DNA of 64,000 bases from Streptomyces sp. ISL-12 (lineage in GTDB: Bacteria > Actinomycetota > Actinomycetes > Streptomycetales > Streptomycetaceae), in the NCBI RefSeq assembly GCF_018614415.1, contig NZ_JAGGOO010000007.1, forward strand, positions 51,926 through 115,925. The letters are read 5' to 3'. The notes beneath the pieces are model-generated. The model searched no databases and was not told the origin of the DNA. It saw nothing but the letters and a program-made list of their open reading frames with translations. Numbering within the stretch: position 1 is the stretch's first letter; every line of letters starts with the position of its first letter. A program made the translations under genes and the position numbers. Positions 10,381 to 18,015 of the stretch are shown one piece after another.

Positions 10381-11962
10381 GGATCTCCTCGAAGGCGCCG
10401 TCCAGCGACCCCTGCCGGGCGTCGAACAGCCGGCCGCCGGTCAGGTCGGCGATGTGCTCCAGCTCCGCCCGGTCGGAGTCGCCGAAGAGGATGGGGAAGA
10501 CCGGGATCCGCCGCTGTTCGGCGGTGAGCGCGCGGTAGAAGCCGTCGAAGTCGGCCGCGTCGGCGCCGGTGGTGTTCTCGCCGTCCGTCATCAGCACGAT
10601 CGACGTGAACGTGTCCTCGTCGCCGCCGAGGTGGCCGTACGCCTTCTCCAGCGAGGTGTAGACGGCGGTGTCGCCCGACGCGGTGAGCGCCTCGGTGTCC
10701 GCGCGGATCGCCGACAGGCCCCGCTCGGGATCCCCCGGGTCCACGACATGGGTGCGCACGCTCTTCACCTCCGAGCCGAACGGCATCAGCGTGACCTCCT
10801 CCCGTTCCCGGAAGTCGCCGGTCAGGCCGGTGAGCGCGGCCTTCAGGCCCGCCAGGCGGTCGCCCCGCATGGAACCGGAGGTGTCCAGGACGTACACCGT
10901 GCGCGAGGGGCGGCGCAGTTCGTTCTCGTACGAGTCGAGCAGGCCGTCGGCGACGGAGCGGGTGCCGGGGAAGGGCAGTTCGCGGCGGCGTTCGGTGCCG
11001 AGACCGGCGGCGGGGGCGACGGAGGCGACGACCGGGCGGCGCAGGGTGGTGTCGGTGATCCGCCGCTGGAGCCGCTCGGTGCGCAGGGCGTCGGCCACCT
11101 TCCGGACGTCCTCGCGGGTCGCGGCGCCCGTGGACGCCAGAGAGGAGAGCGGGTAGTCGGCGGTGACGACGCCGTCGCGGGGGCGGATCACCGTCAGACC
11201 GTCGATGCCCTGGAGGACGGACTCGTAGTTGAGCAGCGCGTCGACGTTCCCGCGCCGCTCGTAGGCCGCCGCCAGCCAGCCCGAGGAGCCCGAGGTCAGC
11301 TGCTGGCCCTGGAAGAACTCCTTCAGCCGGGGCCGGGCCTCGCGCACGTCCGCGTCGGTGAGCGCCGCCTCGGCGCCGGAGAGCGCGGAGGCCACCGAGA
11401 CCAGCGTGGCGAAGCCGGAGTTGGAGCGGGCCGGGTCGGTCATGCCGTACGTCAGCTTCCCGTCCGCGACGGCCTCCTCGACCTGGGACCAGGTGACACC
11501 GTCGGGCTTCCAGCCCAGCTCCCGCACCGTGGCGTCCCGTACGCCGATGGCGACCGGGCTGGTCATCACGGGCGTCTCGGAGACCACCTGCCGCGCGGCC
11601 TCGGGGCGCAGCCGCAGATAGTCGTTGGACGACAGCCACACGGCGTCGTACTGCCCGTCCGTCTTCCCCTTCGCCAGCATGTCGACGGCGTCGAGGGTGC
11701 CCATGGGGGTGAGGCGGACGGTGACGCCGGTGTCCTCGCGGACCTGCTCCAGCACCGGTGCCATGTCGGTCAGTTCGCTGGAGGCGAGGACGCGCAGCGT
11801 GCCGGGTTCGGCGGGGCCGGGGACGCCGGGGGTGGAGATGCCGGCGGCGGCGCCGTCGTCGTCGGTGGTGCAGGCGGTCAGCAGGGCGAGGGCGGCGGCG
11901 GTCAGACAGGCGGCGAGGGCGCGGCCACGCGGGCGGCGCTCCTCGGTACGACGGCGTCTCAT
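10367..11962 (-). CDS. Binding-protein/vWA-domain lipoprotein
   Basis: The 531-residue protein has an N-terminal lipoprotein signal (ALALLTACTTDD; lipobox cysteine near residue 26) and an extracellular solute-binding domain from about residue 50. A von Willebrand factor A domain follows in the last ~190 residues. The MIDAS motif is intact: DTSGSMRG near residue 345, then a later SGDTAVYT and a TDGENTT. Such proteins bind a ligand or metal at the cell surface. Start ATG 11962 overlaps the telA stop as ATGA, so the two are translationally coupled. The frame stays open upstream through telA, but that extension is a shadow. Confidence 0.88.
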   Translation of the reverse strand: MRRRRTEERRPRGRALAACLTAAALALLTACTTDDDGAAAGISTPGVPGPAEPGTLRVLASSELTDMAPVLEQVREDTGVTVRLTPMGTLDAVDMLAKGKTDGQYDAVWLSSNDYLRLRPEAARQVVSETPVMTSPVAIGVRDATVRELGWKPDGVTWSQVEEAVADGKLTYGMTDPARSNSGFATLVSVASALSGAEAALTDADVREARPRLKEFFQGQQLTSGSSGWLAAAYERRGNVDALLNYESVLQGIDGLTVIRPRDGVVTADYPLSSLASTGAATREDVRKVADALRTERLQRRITDTTLRRPVVASVAPAAGLGTERRRELPFPGTRSVADGLLDSYENELRRPSRTVYVLDTSGSMRGDRLAGLKAALTGLTGDFREREEVTLMPFGSEVKSVRTHVVDPGDPERGLSAIRADTEALTASGDTAVYTSLEKAYGHLGGDEDTFTSIVLMTDGENTTGADAADFDGFYRALTAEQRRIPVFPILFGDSDRAELEHIADLTGGRLFDARQGSLDGAFEEIRGYQ

Positions 11963-13128
11963 GCGAGACCGCCGTCCAGTGCGCCCTGCGAGCGGCTGCG
12001 CTCCAAGTAGCCGCTCGCCTGCTGGAGTTCGGCGGTCAGCGACTCGACCGTGGCCGCCATCGCCTCGGTGGCCCGCACCTTGTAGCTGTCGATGGTGTCC
12101 AGGGTGCGGTAGATCTGCTGGAACGCCTGGCGCAGGGTGTCCGCGCCGACCGCCGGGTCGGCGGCGATCCGCTGGATCTCGCCGCTCTGCGTGGCGAGCA
12201 TCTCCGCGTTGCCCCGGATCAGGTCCTCCGTGGTGCCGCGCAACGCGTCGACCTGCTCGACGACCTTCTTCTGGTGGTCGAGCGCGGACGCCAGCATGAC
12301 GGAGATCCGCAGCGCGGACACGGTGGTCGTCGCCGCCCGGTCGACGCCCTTGATCAGCTCCTCGTTGTTGCGGCGTACGACGTCCATGGCGAGGTAGCCC
12401 TGCGCGCACACCGCGAGCTGGGTGAGCAGGTCCTGGTGCTTCTGCCGGACGGGGAAGAGGACGTCGGCGCGGAGCGCGTCGGCCTCCTGGGGGTCGACGA
12501 CGCCGGCGATGTGCTCCTCGACGGCGGTGTCCAGGGCCTCGGTGAGGACGACGTACTCCTGGAGCTTGCCCATGGTCTCCCACAGGCGGACCCGCTCGGT
12601 CTGCAACGCGGCGTTGTCGCGGCGCAGTTCGTCCTGTCCGCCGCGCAGGGAGCCCACGATCGCGTGGAGCGTGCCCTGCGCGGAGGCGTACTTGGCGAGG
12701 TGGTCGCGCAGTCTGTTGCCGCCGGGCAGCCGGGAGAGGAACCGGCGGCCCTTGGCGGCCGGCAGGTCGCGCGGGTCCAGGTCCTCCACGACCCGGCGCA
12801 ACTCCACCAGAGAGCCCGCCACCCGCGCCTGGGCGTCGCCGCCCTTGCCGGGCAGGCTGCGCACGGTCCGCTCCAGCATCCGGTTGGACTGCGCGGCTGC
12901 GGCCCGCATCTCGCCGGCGCCCAGGCCGGTGATCTCGCCGACCTTGCCGGCGAACTCCGGGGAGCGGGCGTCCAGCGCGGCCAGCGACTCGACGTAGGCG
13001 GCGGCCTTGCGGGCCGTCTCGGCGCGGACGCCGTCGTCCACGGGGACGAGCCCGCCGGCCTTCTCCCGGTCCACGGCGGCCACCGGCTCGGGCGGGGTGA
13101 GGACGAAACTGGTGTCGTTGTCGGTCAT
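11959..13128 (-). CDS. telA: TelA-family protein (toxic anion resistance family)
   Basis: The 389-residue, almost entirely helical protein has the TelA signature: GGNRLRDHLAKYASAQGTLHAIV, then LWETMGKLQEYVVL and VRRNNEELIKGVDRA. Homologues are linked to tellurite and other toxic-anion tolerance, but the biochemical role is unknown. It is probably cytosolic or peripheral to the membrane. Start ATG 13128 has GGGGGA six bases upstream, better than the in-frame ATG at 13149. It sits between two genes for extracytoplasmic binding proteins, with a 13-bp gap before and an ATGA overlap after. Confidence 0.9.
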   Translation of the reverse strand: MTDNDTSFVLTPPEPVAAVDREKAGGLVPVDDGVRAETARKAAAYVESLAALDARSPEFAGKVGEITGLGAGEMRAAAAQSNRMLERTVRSLPGKGGDAQARVAGSLVELRRVVEDLDPRDLPAAKGRRFLSRLPGGNRLRDHLAKYASAQGTLHAIVGSLRGGQDELRRDNAALQTERVRLWETMGKLQEYVVLTEALDTAVEEHIAGVVDPQEADALRADVLFPVRQKHQDLLTQLAVCAQGYLAMDVVRRNNEELIKGVDRAATTTVSALRISVMLASALDHQKKVVEQVDALRGTTEDLIRGNAEMLATQSGEIQRIAADPAVGADTLRQAFQQIYRTLDTIDSYKVRATEAMAATVESLTAELQQASGYLERSRSQGALDGGLA

Positions 13129-13141
13129 GCCGGGTCCCCCG

Positions 13142-14218
13142 TCATCCACGGGCCCGGCGGGCGATGTCGCGCAGCACCTCGGAGGTGGGCACGGGCGCCT
13201 GCCGGACGCCGGTCAGCTGTTGGTTGAGATACGCGGTGTGGTCCTGGGTCGCCCGGGTGAACTCGGCGGTGGCGCCCTGCGGCCGGAACCCGTGCCGGAC
13301 GGCGAGCCCGCGCAGCTCCGGGTCGCCGGCGAGCAGTTCGCCCAGCTTCCGGCCGTCCTCGGTCAGCGGTACGACCGTGTGGTCGCTGGTCGCGGTGGTG
13401 TCCGGGTAGAGGACGGTGAGGTCGCCGACGTCCCGGTCCTCCTGGAGCAGGGCGGCGACCTGGGACTCGTACACCAGCACCAGCGGGTTGCCGACGCCGC
13501 TGACGAAGTCCCGGAACGCGGCGTCCGAGCTGGACTGCTGGGCGCCTTGCACCTGGACCAGCTCGCGCATCAGGGGCGCGGTGCGCGCCACGTCCGCGTC
13601 GGAGGCGGCGACCCGGTCGCCGCCCGCGACGTAGGAGGCGGCGGCGAGCCACAGGGCGCCGGAGTTGGAGGACTCCGGGTCGGTGGTCGAGACGTAGACC
13701 GTCCCGCGCAGCTCCCCGTGTTTCCCGGCGCCCTTGAGCTGCTGCCAGGTGCGGTCGTCGCGGGCGGCGTCCAGGAAGGCGTCGGTCCTCAGGGTGCCGC
13801 CGTGGGTGCGGCCGAGGGTCGCCAGGCCGTTCGCCGCCAGTACGTCGGCGGCGGCGCGGTGGGCGACGACGACCAGCGGCGAGTAGAACGGCCGGGGCAG
13901 CGGCTCCCGTACGCCGTACCGCTGCGCGAGTTCGTCGGCGGGGGCCTGGCTGGAGGGGAAGGCGAGGTCGTAGCCCTTGAGGTCGAGCTGTTCCATCGCC
14001 CAGGACCCGGAGGTCTCGGTGGTCACGGTCCAGCCCTGGGCGGCGAGGGCTTCCACCACGTCCGGGTCGGCGAAGAACTCCGCCTTCTCCGACCCGATCA
14101 CGGCCCGCACGGTCTTCGTTGCCGTGCTCTGTTCCCCGCTGTCCCGTCCCGCGACGACGGCTGCCACCACACCGCCGACGAGCAGGACCGCGAGGACTAT
14201 TCCTGCGATACGTCTCAC
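13142..14218 (-). CDS. Extracytoplasmic substrate-binding-like protein, first gene of the telA operon
   Basis: The 358-residue protein has one N-terminal hydrophobic segment (RRIAGIVLAVLLVGGVVAAV) acting as signal anchor or uncleaved signal. The rest has a bilobed binding-protein pattern: IGSEKAEFFADPDVVEAL, STTDPESSNSGALWLAAASY and VLVYESQVAALL. The last two segments resemble those of the vWA protein in the same operon (SNSGFATLVSVAS, LLNYESVLQ), so the two may be paralogous. Start GTG 14218 has GAGGA ten bases upstream. No ABC permease or ATPase accompanies it, which argues against a simple importer. It is divergent from the propeller gene. Confidence 0.82.
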   Translation of the reverse strand: MRRIAGIVLAVLLVGGVVAAVVAGRDSGEQSTATKTVRAVIGSEKAEFFADPDVVEALAAQGWTVTTETSGSWAMEQLDLKGYDLAFPSSQAPADELAQRYGVREPLPRPFYSPLVVVAHRAAADVLAANGLATLGRTHGGTLRTDAFLDAARDDRTWQQLKGAGKHGELRGTVYVSTTDPESSNSGALWLAAASYVAGGDRVAASDADVARTAPLMRELVQVQGAQQSSSDAAFRDFVSGVGNPLVLVYESQVAALLQEDRDVGDLTVLYPDTTATSDHTVVPLTEDGRKLGELLAGDPELRGLAVRHGFRPQGATAEFTRATQDHTAYLNQQLTGVRQAPVPTSEVLRDIARRARG

Positions 14219-14283
14219 AGGCGGAGCATCCTCGCGGAAGCCGACGTTCCCCGGTGTCCCGGGTGAACGAAGGGTGTCCGGGC

Positions 14284-14295
14284 CATACCGGTATG
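14284..14295. promoter_or_regulatory. 12-bp perfect palindrome between divergent genes
   Basis: CATACCGGTATG is self-complementary. It lies in the 210-bp gap between the telA operon and the secreted propeller gene, where a dimeric regulator could act on either. No regulator is encoded next to it. Confidence 0.35.
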
Positions 14296-14428
14296 CAACA
14301 GGAACGGGTCGTTCCGCGCGCCACGCCGAGAAATCCCGCCGTGTCGCGGGGCGTTGCGGTGTACGCTCCCGATCTTGCCGGACCCGAACTGCCGTTCGGG
14401 TCATCGACGCATCCTGTGGGGGGAACAG

Positions 14429-16174
14429 TTGAACAGAGTCCGAGGTACCAGACGCGCCGGCCGTCTCGCGGCCCCGCTGCTCGCCGCCGCGCTCGCCGCC
14501 GGCGCGCTGACCGTCACCGCCGCACCGGCCGCGCACGCCGCCGCCTCCGACCTGGTGGCCAAGCTGCCGATCTCCTCGTTCTCGGCGCTGACCGTCGACT
14601 CGGAGCACCAGCGCGTGTACGTCGCCGACAGCAACCTGGGCTATTCGTCCAACACCGGTCTCATCGCCGTCTACGACTTCTCCGGTGTGCGGGTCGCCAC
14701 CATCACCACCACGCGTTATGTCTCCGGCCTGGCGCTGAACACCGACAACAGCGTGCTCTACGTCGGCGGCCAGGGGAGCATCCTGCGGTACGACACCACC
14801 ACGTACCAGGCGCTCGGCAGCACGTCGGCCAGTTCGGACACCTGCGGGCGCAGCCTGGCCTTCGCGGGCGGCAAGGAGTACCACACGTCGCCGACCGTCA
14901 CCAGCTACACCTCCGAGTGCGAGGCGACGCTCACGTACCTGGACTACAGCCTGCCCGACAACACCTTGCAGCGCAGCGGCTGGCAGGACTACGGCAAGCT
15001 CCAGCTGGAGGCGGGTCCCGGGGACCGGCTGATGATGGGCCAGCCGTCGAACACCAAGGCCGCCAACCCGTTCGTCGCGGTGTTCGACGCGAGCGGGGAG
15101 ACCCTGGTGCGCACGGCCGGCCGCCGGTTCGCCGACGCCGACGGCAAGGGCGCGCTCAACTTCAAGGACATGGCGTTCTCCGCGGACGGCAGCGAGGTCG
15201 CCGTCGCCGACGCGAGCGCGGGGACCCGGCTGCTGAACACCGACGACCTGTCCGACGCCGCGACCGGCTACCCGGCGCTGCCGGCCGGCGCCGCCGCCTC
15301 CGCCGTCGCCTTCAGCGGGGACGGGAAGTACCTCGCGCGCGGCGCCTCGGCCTCCGGTGCCACGCCCGACCTGCTGCTCTCGCCCGCCGACCCGCAGGAC
15401 ACGACCCCGCCGCTGGAGTTCGCCTTCGACGGCAGCCTCGACGGCGACCGGGTGGCGCCACGCGGCCTCGAGTGGTCCGCCGACGGCTCCCGGCTGTTCG
15501 CGGTCACCACCAACACCGCCGGGAGCCAGTACTGGCTGCACGTCGTCCAGCCGCCGGCCGTCCAGTACGACACCCGCTTCACCGGCGGGCTGACCCACAG
15601 CCCCGCCGCGGCGGCCGCGGGCGAGGCGCTGGCGGTGCGCGGCAGGCTGGAGCTGGACGGCCCCGCGCCCACCGAGCCGCTGAAGGTCACGGCGACCCGC
15701 ACCGACGCGGCCGGTACGCACGAGATCGGCACCGCGACCGTCAAGGCGGACGGCACCTTCACCGTGCTGGACGAGCCGGACCTGGTCGGCGAGGCCACGT
15801 ACACGGTGTCGTTCCTCGGCGACCTCACCCACCGCCCGGCCACCGACGTCGTCCGGACGGTGTCGGTCGGCAAGGCGGCCAGCTCGATCGCGCTCACCGC
15901 CCCGGCGGAGGCGTCGAAGGCCGCCGGCGTGCACATCACCGGCACGTTCAGCGCGCAGGGCGCGGCGCTGCCCGAGCGGGCGGTGCTGGCGGTGGAGCGC
16001 ACCGACCGGCTCGGCACCGGGACGCTGTCGTCGGTGACGGTCGCCGCCGACGGCACCTTCACCCTCGACGACCTGCCGCGCACCCGCCGGGACACGACCT
16101 ACACGGTCAGCTGGCCCGGCGACGACCTGCACGCCGGGTCCACCGCGGCGGCGACGGTCCGCGTCACGGGCTGA
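14429..16174 (+). CDS. Secreted beta-propeller protein with Ig-like C-terminal domains
   Basis: The 581-residue protein has a clear Sec signal peptide (two arginine-rich turns, then LAAPLLAAALAAGALTVTAA and a cleavage site near AHAAASD). Residues ~40-370 form repeated YVTN/WD40-like blades (VDSEHQRVYVAD, LNTDNSVLYVGG, FSADGSEVAVAD, WSADGSRLFAVT). Two beta-sandwich repeats of ~100 residues follow, each with KADGTFTV or AADGTFTL and a YTVSxxGD end, as in bacterial Ig-like domains. It is probably a cell-surface or released binding protein; the ligand is unknown. The start is TTG 14429, after a GGGGGGAA ribosome site. Confidence 0.85.
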   Translation: MNRVRGTRRAGRLAAPLLAAALAAGALTVTAAPAAHAAASDLVAKLPISSFSALTVDSEHQRVYVADSNLGYSSNTGLIAVYDFSGVRVATITTTRYVSGLALNTDNSVLYVGGQGSILRYDTTTYQALGSTSASSDTCGRSLAFAGGKEYHTSPTVTSYTSECEATLTYLDYSLPDNTLQRSGWQDYGKLQLEAGPGDRLMMGQPSNTKAANPFVAVFDASGETLVRTAGRRFADADGKGALNFKDMAFSADGSEVAVADASAGTRLLNTDDLSDAATGYPALPAGAAASAVAFSGDGKYLARGASASGATPDLLLSPADPQDTTPPLEFAFDGSLDGDRVAPRGLEWSADGSRLFAVTTNTAGSQYWLHVVQPPAVQYDTRFTGGLTHSPAAAAAGEALAVRGRLELDGPAPTEPLKVTATRTDAAGTHEIGTATVKADGTFTVLDEPDLVGEATYTVSFLGDLTHRPATDVVRTVSVGKAASSIALTAPAEASKAAGVHITGTFSAQGAALPERAVLAVERTDRLGTGTLSSVTVAADGTFTLDDLPRTRRDTTYTVSWPGDDLHAGSTAAATVRVTG

Positions 16175-16185
16175 CCCCACGCACA

Positions 16186-16217
16186 GGGGCACCCCGGGCG
16201 TATGTCCGGGGTGCCTC
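16186..16217. terminator. Hairpin terminator after the propeller gene
   Basis: GGCACCCCGG (16188-16197) and CCGGGGTGCC (16206-16215) form a perfect 10-bp stem with an 8-base loop. It lies between convergent genes and may serve both. Confidence 0.8.
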
Positions 16218-16226
16218 CGTGTCGGA

Positions 16227-16649
16227 TCAGCGGGCGGCGAGCGCGGGCGGCTGAAGGGCCGCCGTGTGGGCGTCCATCCGCTCGGCGGCGAGGATCGCCG
16301 CCGCCGTGTCGGCGCGGGAAGCCGCCACCACCAGCGCGCGGCCCGCCAGGGTGTGAGCCCGTCGGTGCAGGTCCGCGAGGCGGGCGGGGTTCTCCGCGGC
16401 GGTCAGCGGGATGCGGGCCGGCGCCTCGCCTCCCCGCAGCCGGGCCACCTGCCCGGCGAGCCGCTCGGCCGCCGCGTCCAGCTCGTCGCCGGGCGCCAGC
16501 GCCCGCAACTCGTCCGTCACGGCGAGCAGTGCGGCCAGATGGCCCGCGAGCTGGATGTCCAGCTCTTCCTCGCGGGACCGGTGGGGGAAGTCCGGGGTGC
16601 TGCCGGCCATCGTGCTGTGGACCGACTTGGTACGGATCGGCTCGTACAT
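16227..16649 (-). CDS. Small helical protein of unknown function
   Basis: The 140-residue protein starts MYEPIRTKSVHSTMAG and is Ala/Arg/Leu-rich and helical throughout, with no signal peptide, membrane segment or cysteines. I do not recognise its family. The gene has a strong ribosome site (AGGAGG six bases before ATG 16649) and good GC3 bias, so it is real. The AT-rich upstream DNA contains a direct repeat of AATGTAG. It precedes no obvious partner; the aminotransferase upstream ends at 16729, so a shared transcript is possible. Confidence 0.65.
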   Translation of the reverse strand: MYEPIRTKSVHSTMAGSTPDFPHRSREEELDIQLAGHLAALLAVTDELRALAPGDELDAAAERLAGQVARLRGGEAPARIPLTAAENPARLADLHRRAHTLAGRALVVAASRADTAAAILAAERMDAHTAALQPPALAAR

Positions 16650-16663
16650 GGATGGCCTCCTGA

Positions 16664-16689
16664 CTACATTCAGGAAACCATCCTACATT
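16664..16689 (-). promoter_or_regulatory. Direct repeat AATGTAG in the promoter of the small helical protein gene
   Basis: On the minus strand AATGTAG occurs at 16689-16683 and again at 16670-16664, period 19 bases (about two helical turns), in locally AT-rich DNA. The first copy overlaps TAGGAT, a possible -10 hexamer. The spacing fits same-face binding of a regulator. Confidence 0.35.
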
Positions 16690-16728
16690 GGATTGAGTCT
16701 AAAGTTGTGTGTTCTCGCGAACCGGACG

Positions 16729-17940
16729 TCAGGGCTGGCTGTAGCCGTCCAGGAAGCGGCCGATGCGCCCCACCGCGTCCCGCAGGTCCACCGCCGAGGG
16801 CAGGGTCACCACCCGGAAGTGGTCCGGCTCGGGCCAGTTGAAGCCGGTGCCGTGCACGACCATGATCTTCTCCTGGCGGAGCAGGTCGAGGACCATCTGC
16901 CGGTCGTCCTTGACCTTGAAGACCTCGGGGTCCAGACGCGGGAAGAGGTACAGCGCCCCCTTCGGCTTCACACACGTCACGCCCGGGATCTGGGTCAGCA
17001 GCTCGTACGCCGTGTCGCGCTGCTCCCGCAGCCGCCCGCCCGGCAGCACCAGGTCCTTGATCGACTGCCTTCCGCTGAGCGCCGCGACCACCCCGTGCTG
17101 GCCCGGCATGTTGGCGCACAGCCGCATGTTCGCCAGGATGGTCAGGCCCTCGATGTAGGACGCGGCGTGCGCGCGCGGCCCCGACACCGACATCCAGCCG
17201 ACCCGGTAGCCCGCCACCCGGTACGCCTTCGACATGCCGTTGAAGGTGAGCGTCAGCAGATCCGGGGCGATCGACGCGGTCGGGACGTGCACGGCGTCGT
17301 CGTAGAGGATCTTGTCGTAGATCTCGTCCGAGCAGACCAGCAGGTTGTGGCGGCGGGCGATGTCGGTCAGCCCGCGCAGCAGCTCCTCGTCGTACACCGC
17401 GCCCGTCGGGTTGTTCGGGTTGATGATGACGATCGCCTTGGTGCGGTCGGTGACCTTGCGCTCGATGTCGGCGAGGTCCGGCATCCAGTCGGCCTGCTCG
17501 TCGCAACGGTAGTGCACCGCCGTGCCGCCGGACAGTGAGACGGCCGCCGTCCACAGCGGGTAGTCCGGCGCCGGGACCAGCACCTCGTCACCGTCGTCGA
17601 GCAGCCCCTGCATCGCCATCACGATCAGCTCGGAGACGCCGTTGCCGATGAAGACGTGCTCGACGTCCGTCTCGATGCCCAGGGTCTGGTTGTGCATGAC
17701 GACCGCCCGGCGCGCGGCCAGCAGACCCTTGGCGTCGCCGTACCCGTGGGCCGTCGACACGTTGCGGAGGATGTCCTCCAGGATCTCCGGCGGGCACTCG
17801 AACCCGAAGGCCGCCGGGTTGCCCGTGTTCAGCTTCAGAATGCGGTGCCCGGCCGCTTCCAGCCGCATCGCCTCCTCAAGAACCGGGCCCCGGATCTCGT
17901 AACCGACGTTGGCGAGCTTGGTCGACTGGATCACCTGCAT
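16729..17940 (-). CDS. alaA: PLP-dependent aminotransferase, AlaA type
   Basis: The 403-residue class I/II aminotransferase most likely makes alanine from pyruvate and glutamate. The family N-terminus MQVIQSTKLANVGYEIRGPV fixes the start at 17940 although the frame is open 51 bases further. Motifs include LKLNTGNPAAFGFE, the PNNPTGAVY substrate-binding turn, CSDEIYDKILYD, and the Schiff-base lysine in GMSKAYRVAGYRVGW. The GHRILKLNTGNPA opening is typical of E. coli AlaA-like enzymes. It stands alone, with 75 bp to the D-aminoacylase gene upstream on the same strand. Confidence 0.9.
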   Translation of the reverse strand: MQVIQSTKLANVGYEIRGPVLEEAMRLEAAGHRILKLNTGNPAAFGFECPPEILEDILRNVSTAHGYGDAKGLLAARRAVVMHNQTLGIETDVEHVFIGNGVSELIVMAMQGLLDDGDEVLVPAPDYPLWTAAVSLSGGTAVHYRCDEQADWMPDLADIERKVTDRTKAIVIINPNNPTGAVYDEELLRGLTDIARRHNLLVCSDEIYDKILYDDAVHVPTASIAPDLLTLTFNGMSKAYRVAGYRVGWMSVSGPRAHAASYIEGLTILANMRLCANMPGQHGVVAALSGRQSIKDLVLPGGRLREQRDTAYELLTQIPGVTCVKPKGALYLFPRLDPEVFKVKDDRQMVLDLLRQEKIMVVHGTGFNWPEPDHFRVVTLPSAVDLRDAVGRIGRFLDGYSQP

Positions 17941-18015
17941 GACCGCGAGCTTACGGCCAGGTAACGGTCGCCGGGCCGTGTTTTCCGCCACGTGGACCGC
18001 GCGGTCCGGCCGGAT

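Noticed and set aside
10367..12583. 738-residue fusion of vWA protein and upstream frame
   Set aside because: The extension lies antisense-frame inside telA; the lipoprotein signal at 11962 and the ATGA overlap mark the true start.
16686..17991. Start of the aminotransferase at 17991
   Set aside because: The family N-terminus MQVIQSTKLAN begins at 17940; the extra 17 codons are unrelated.
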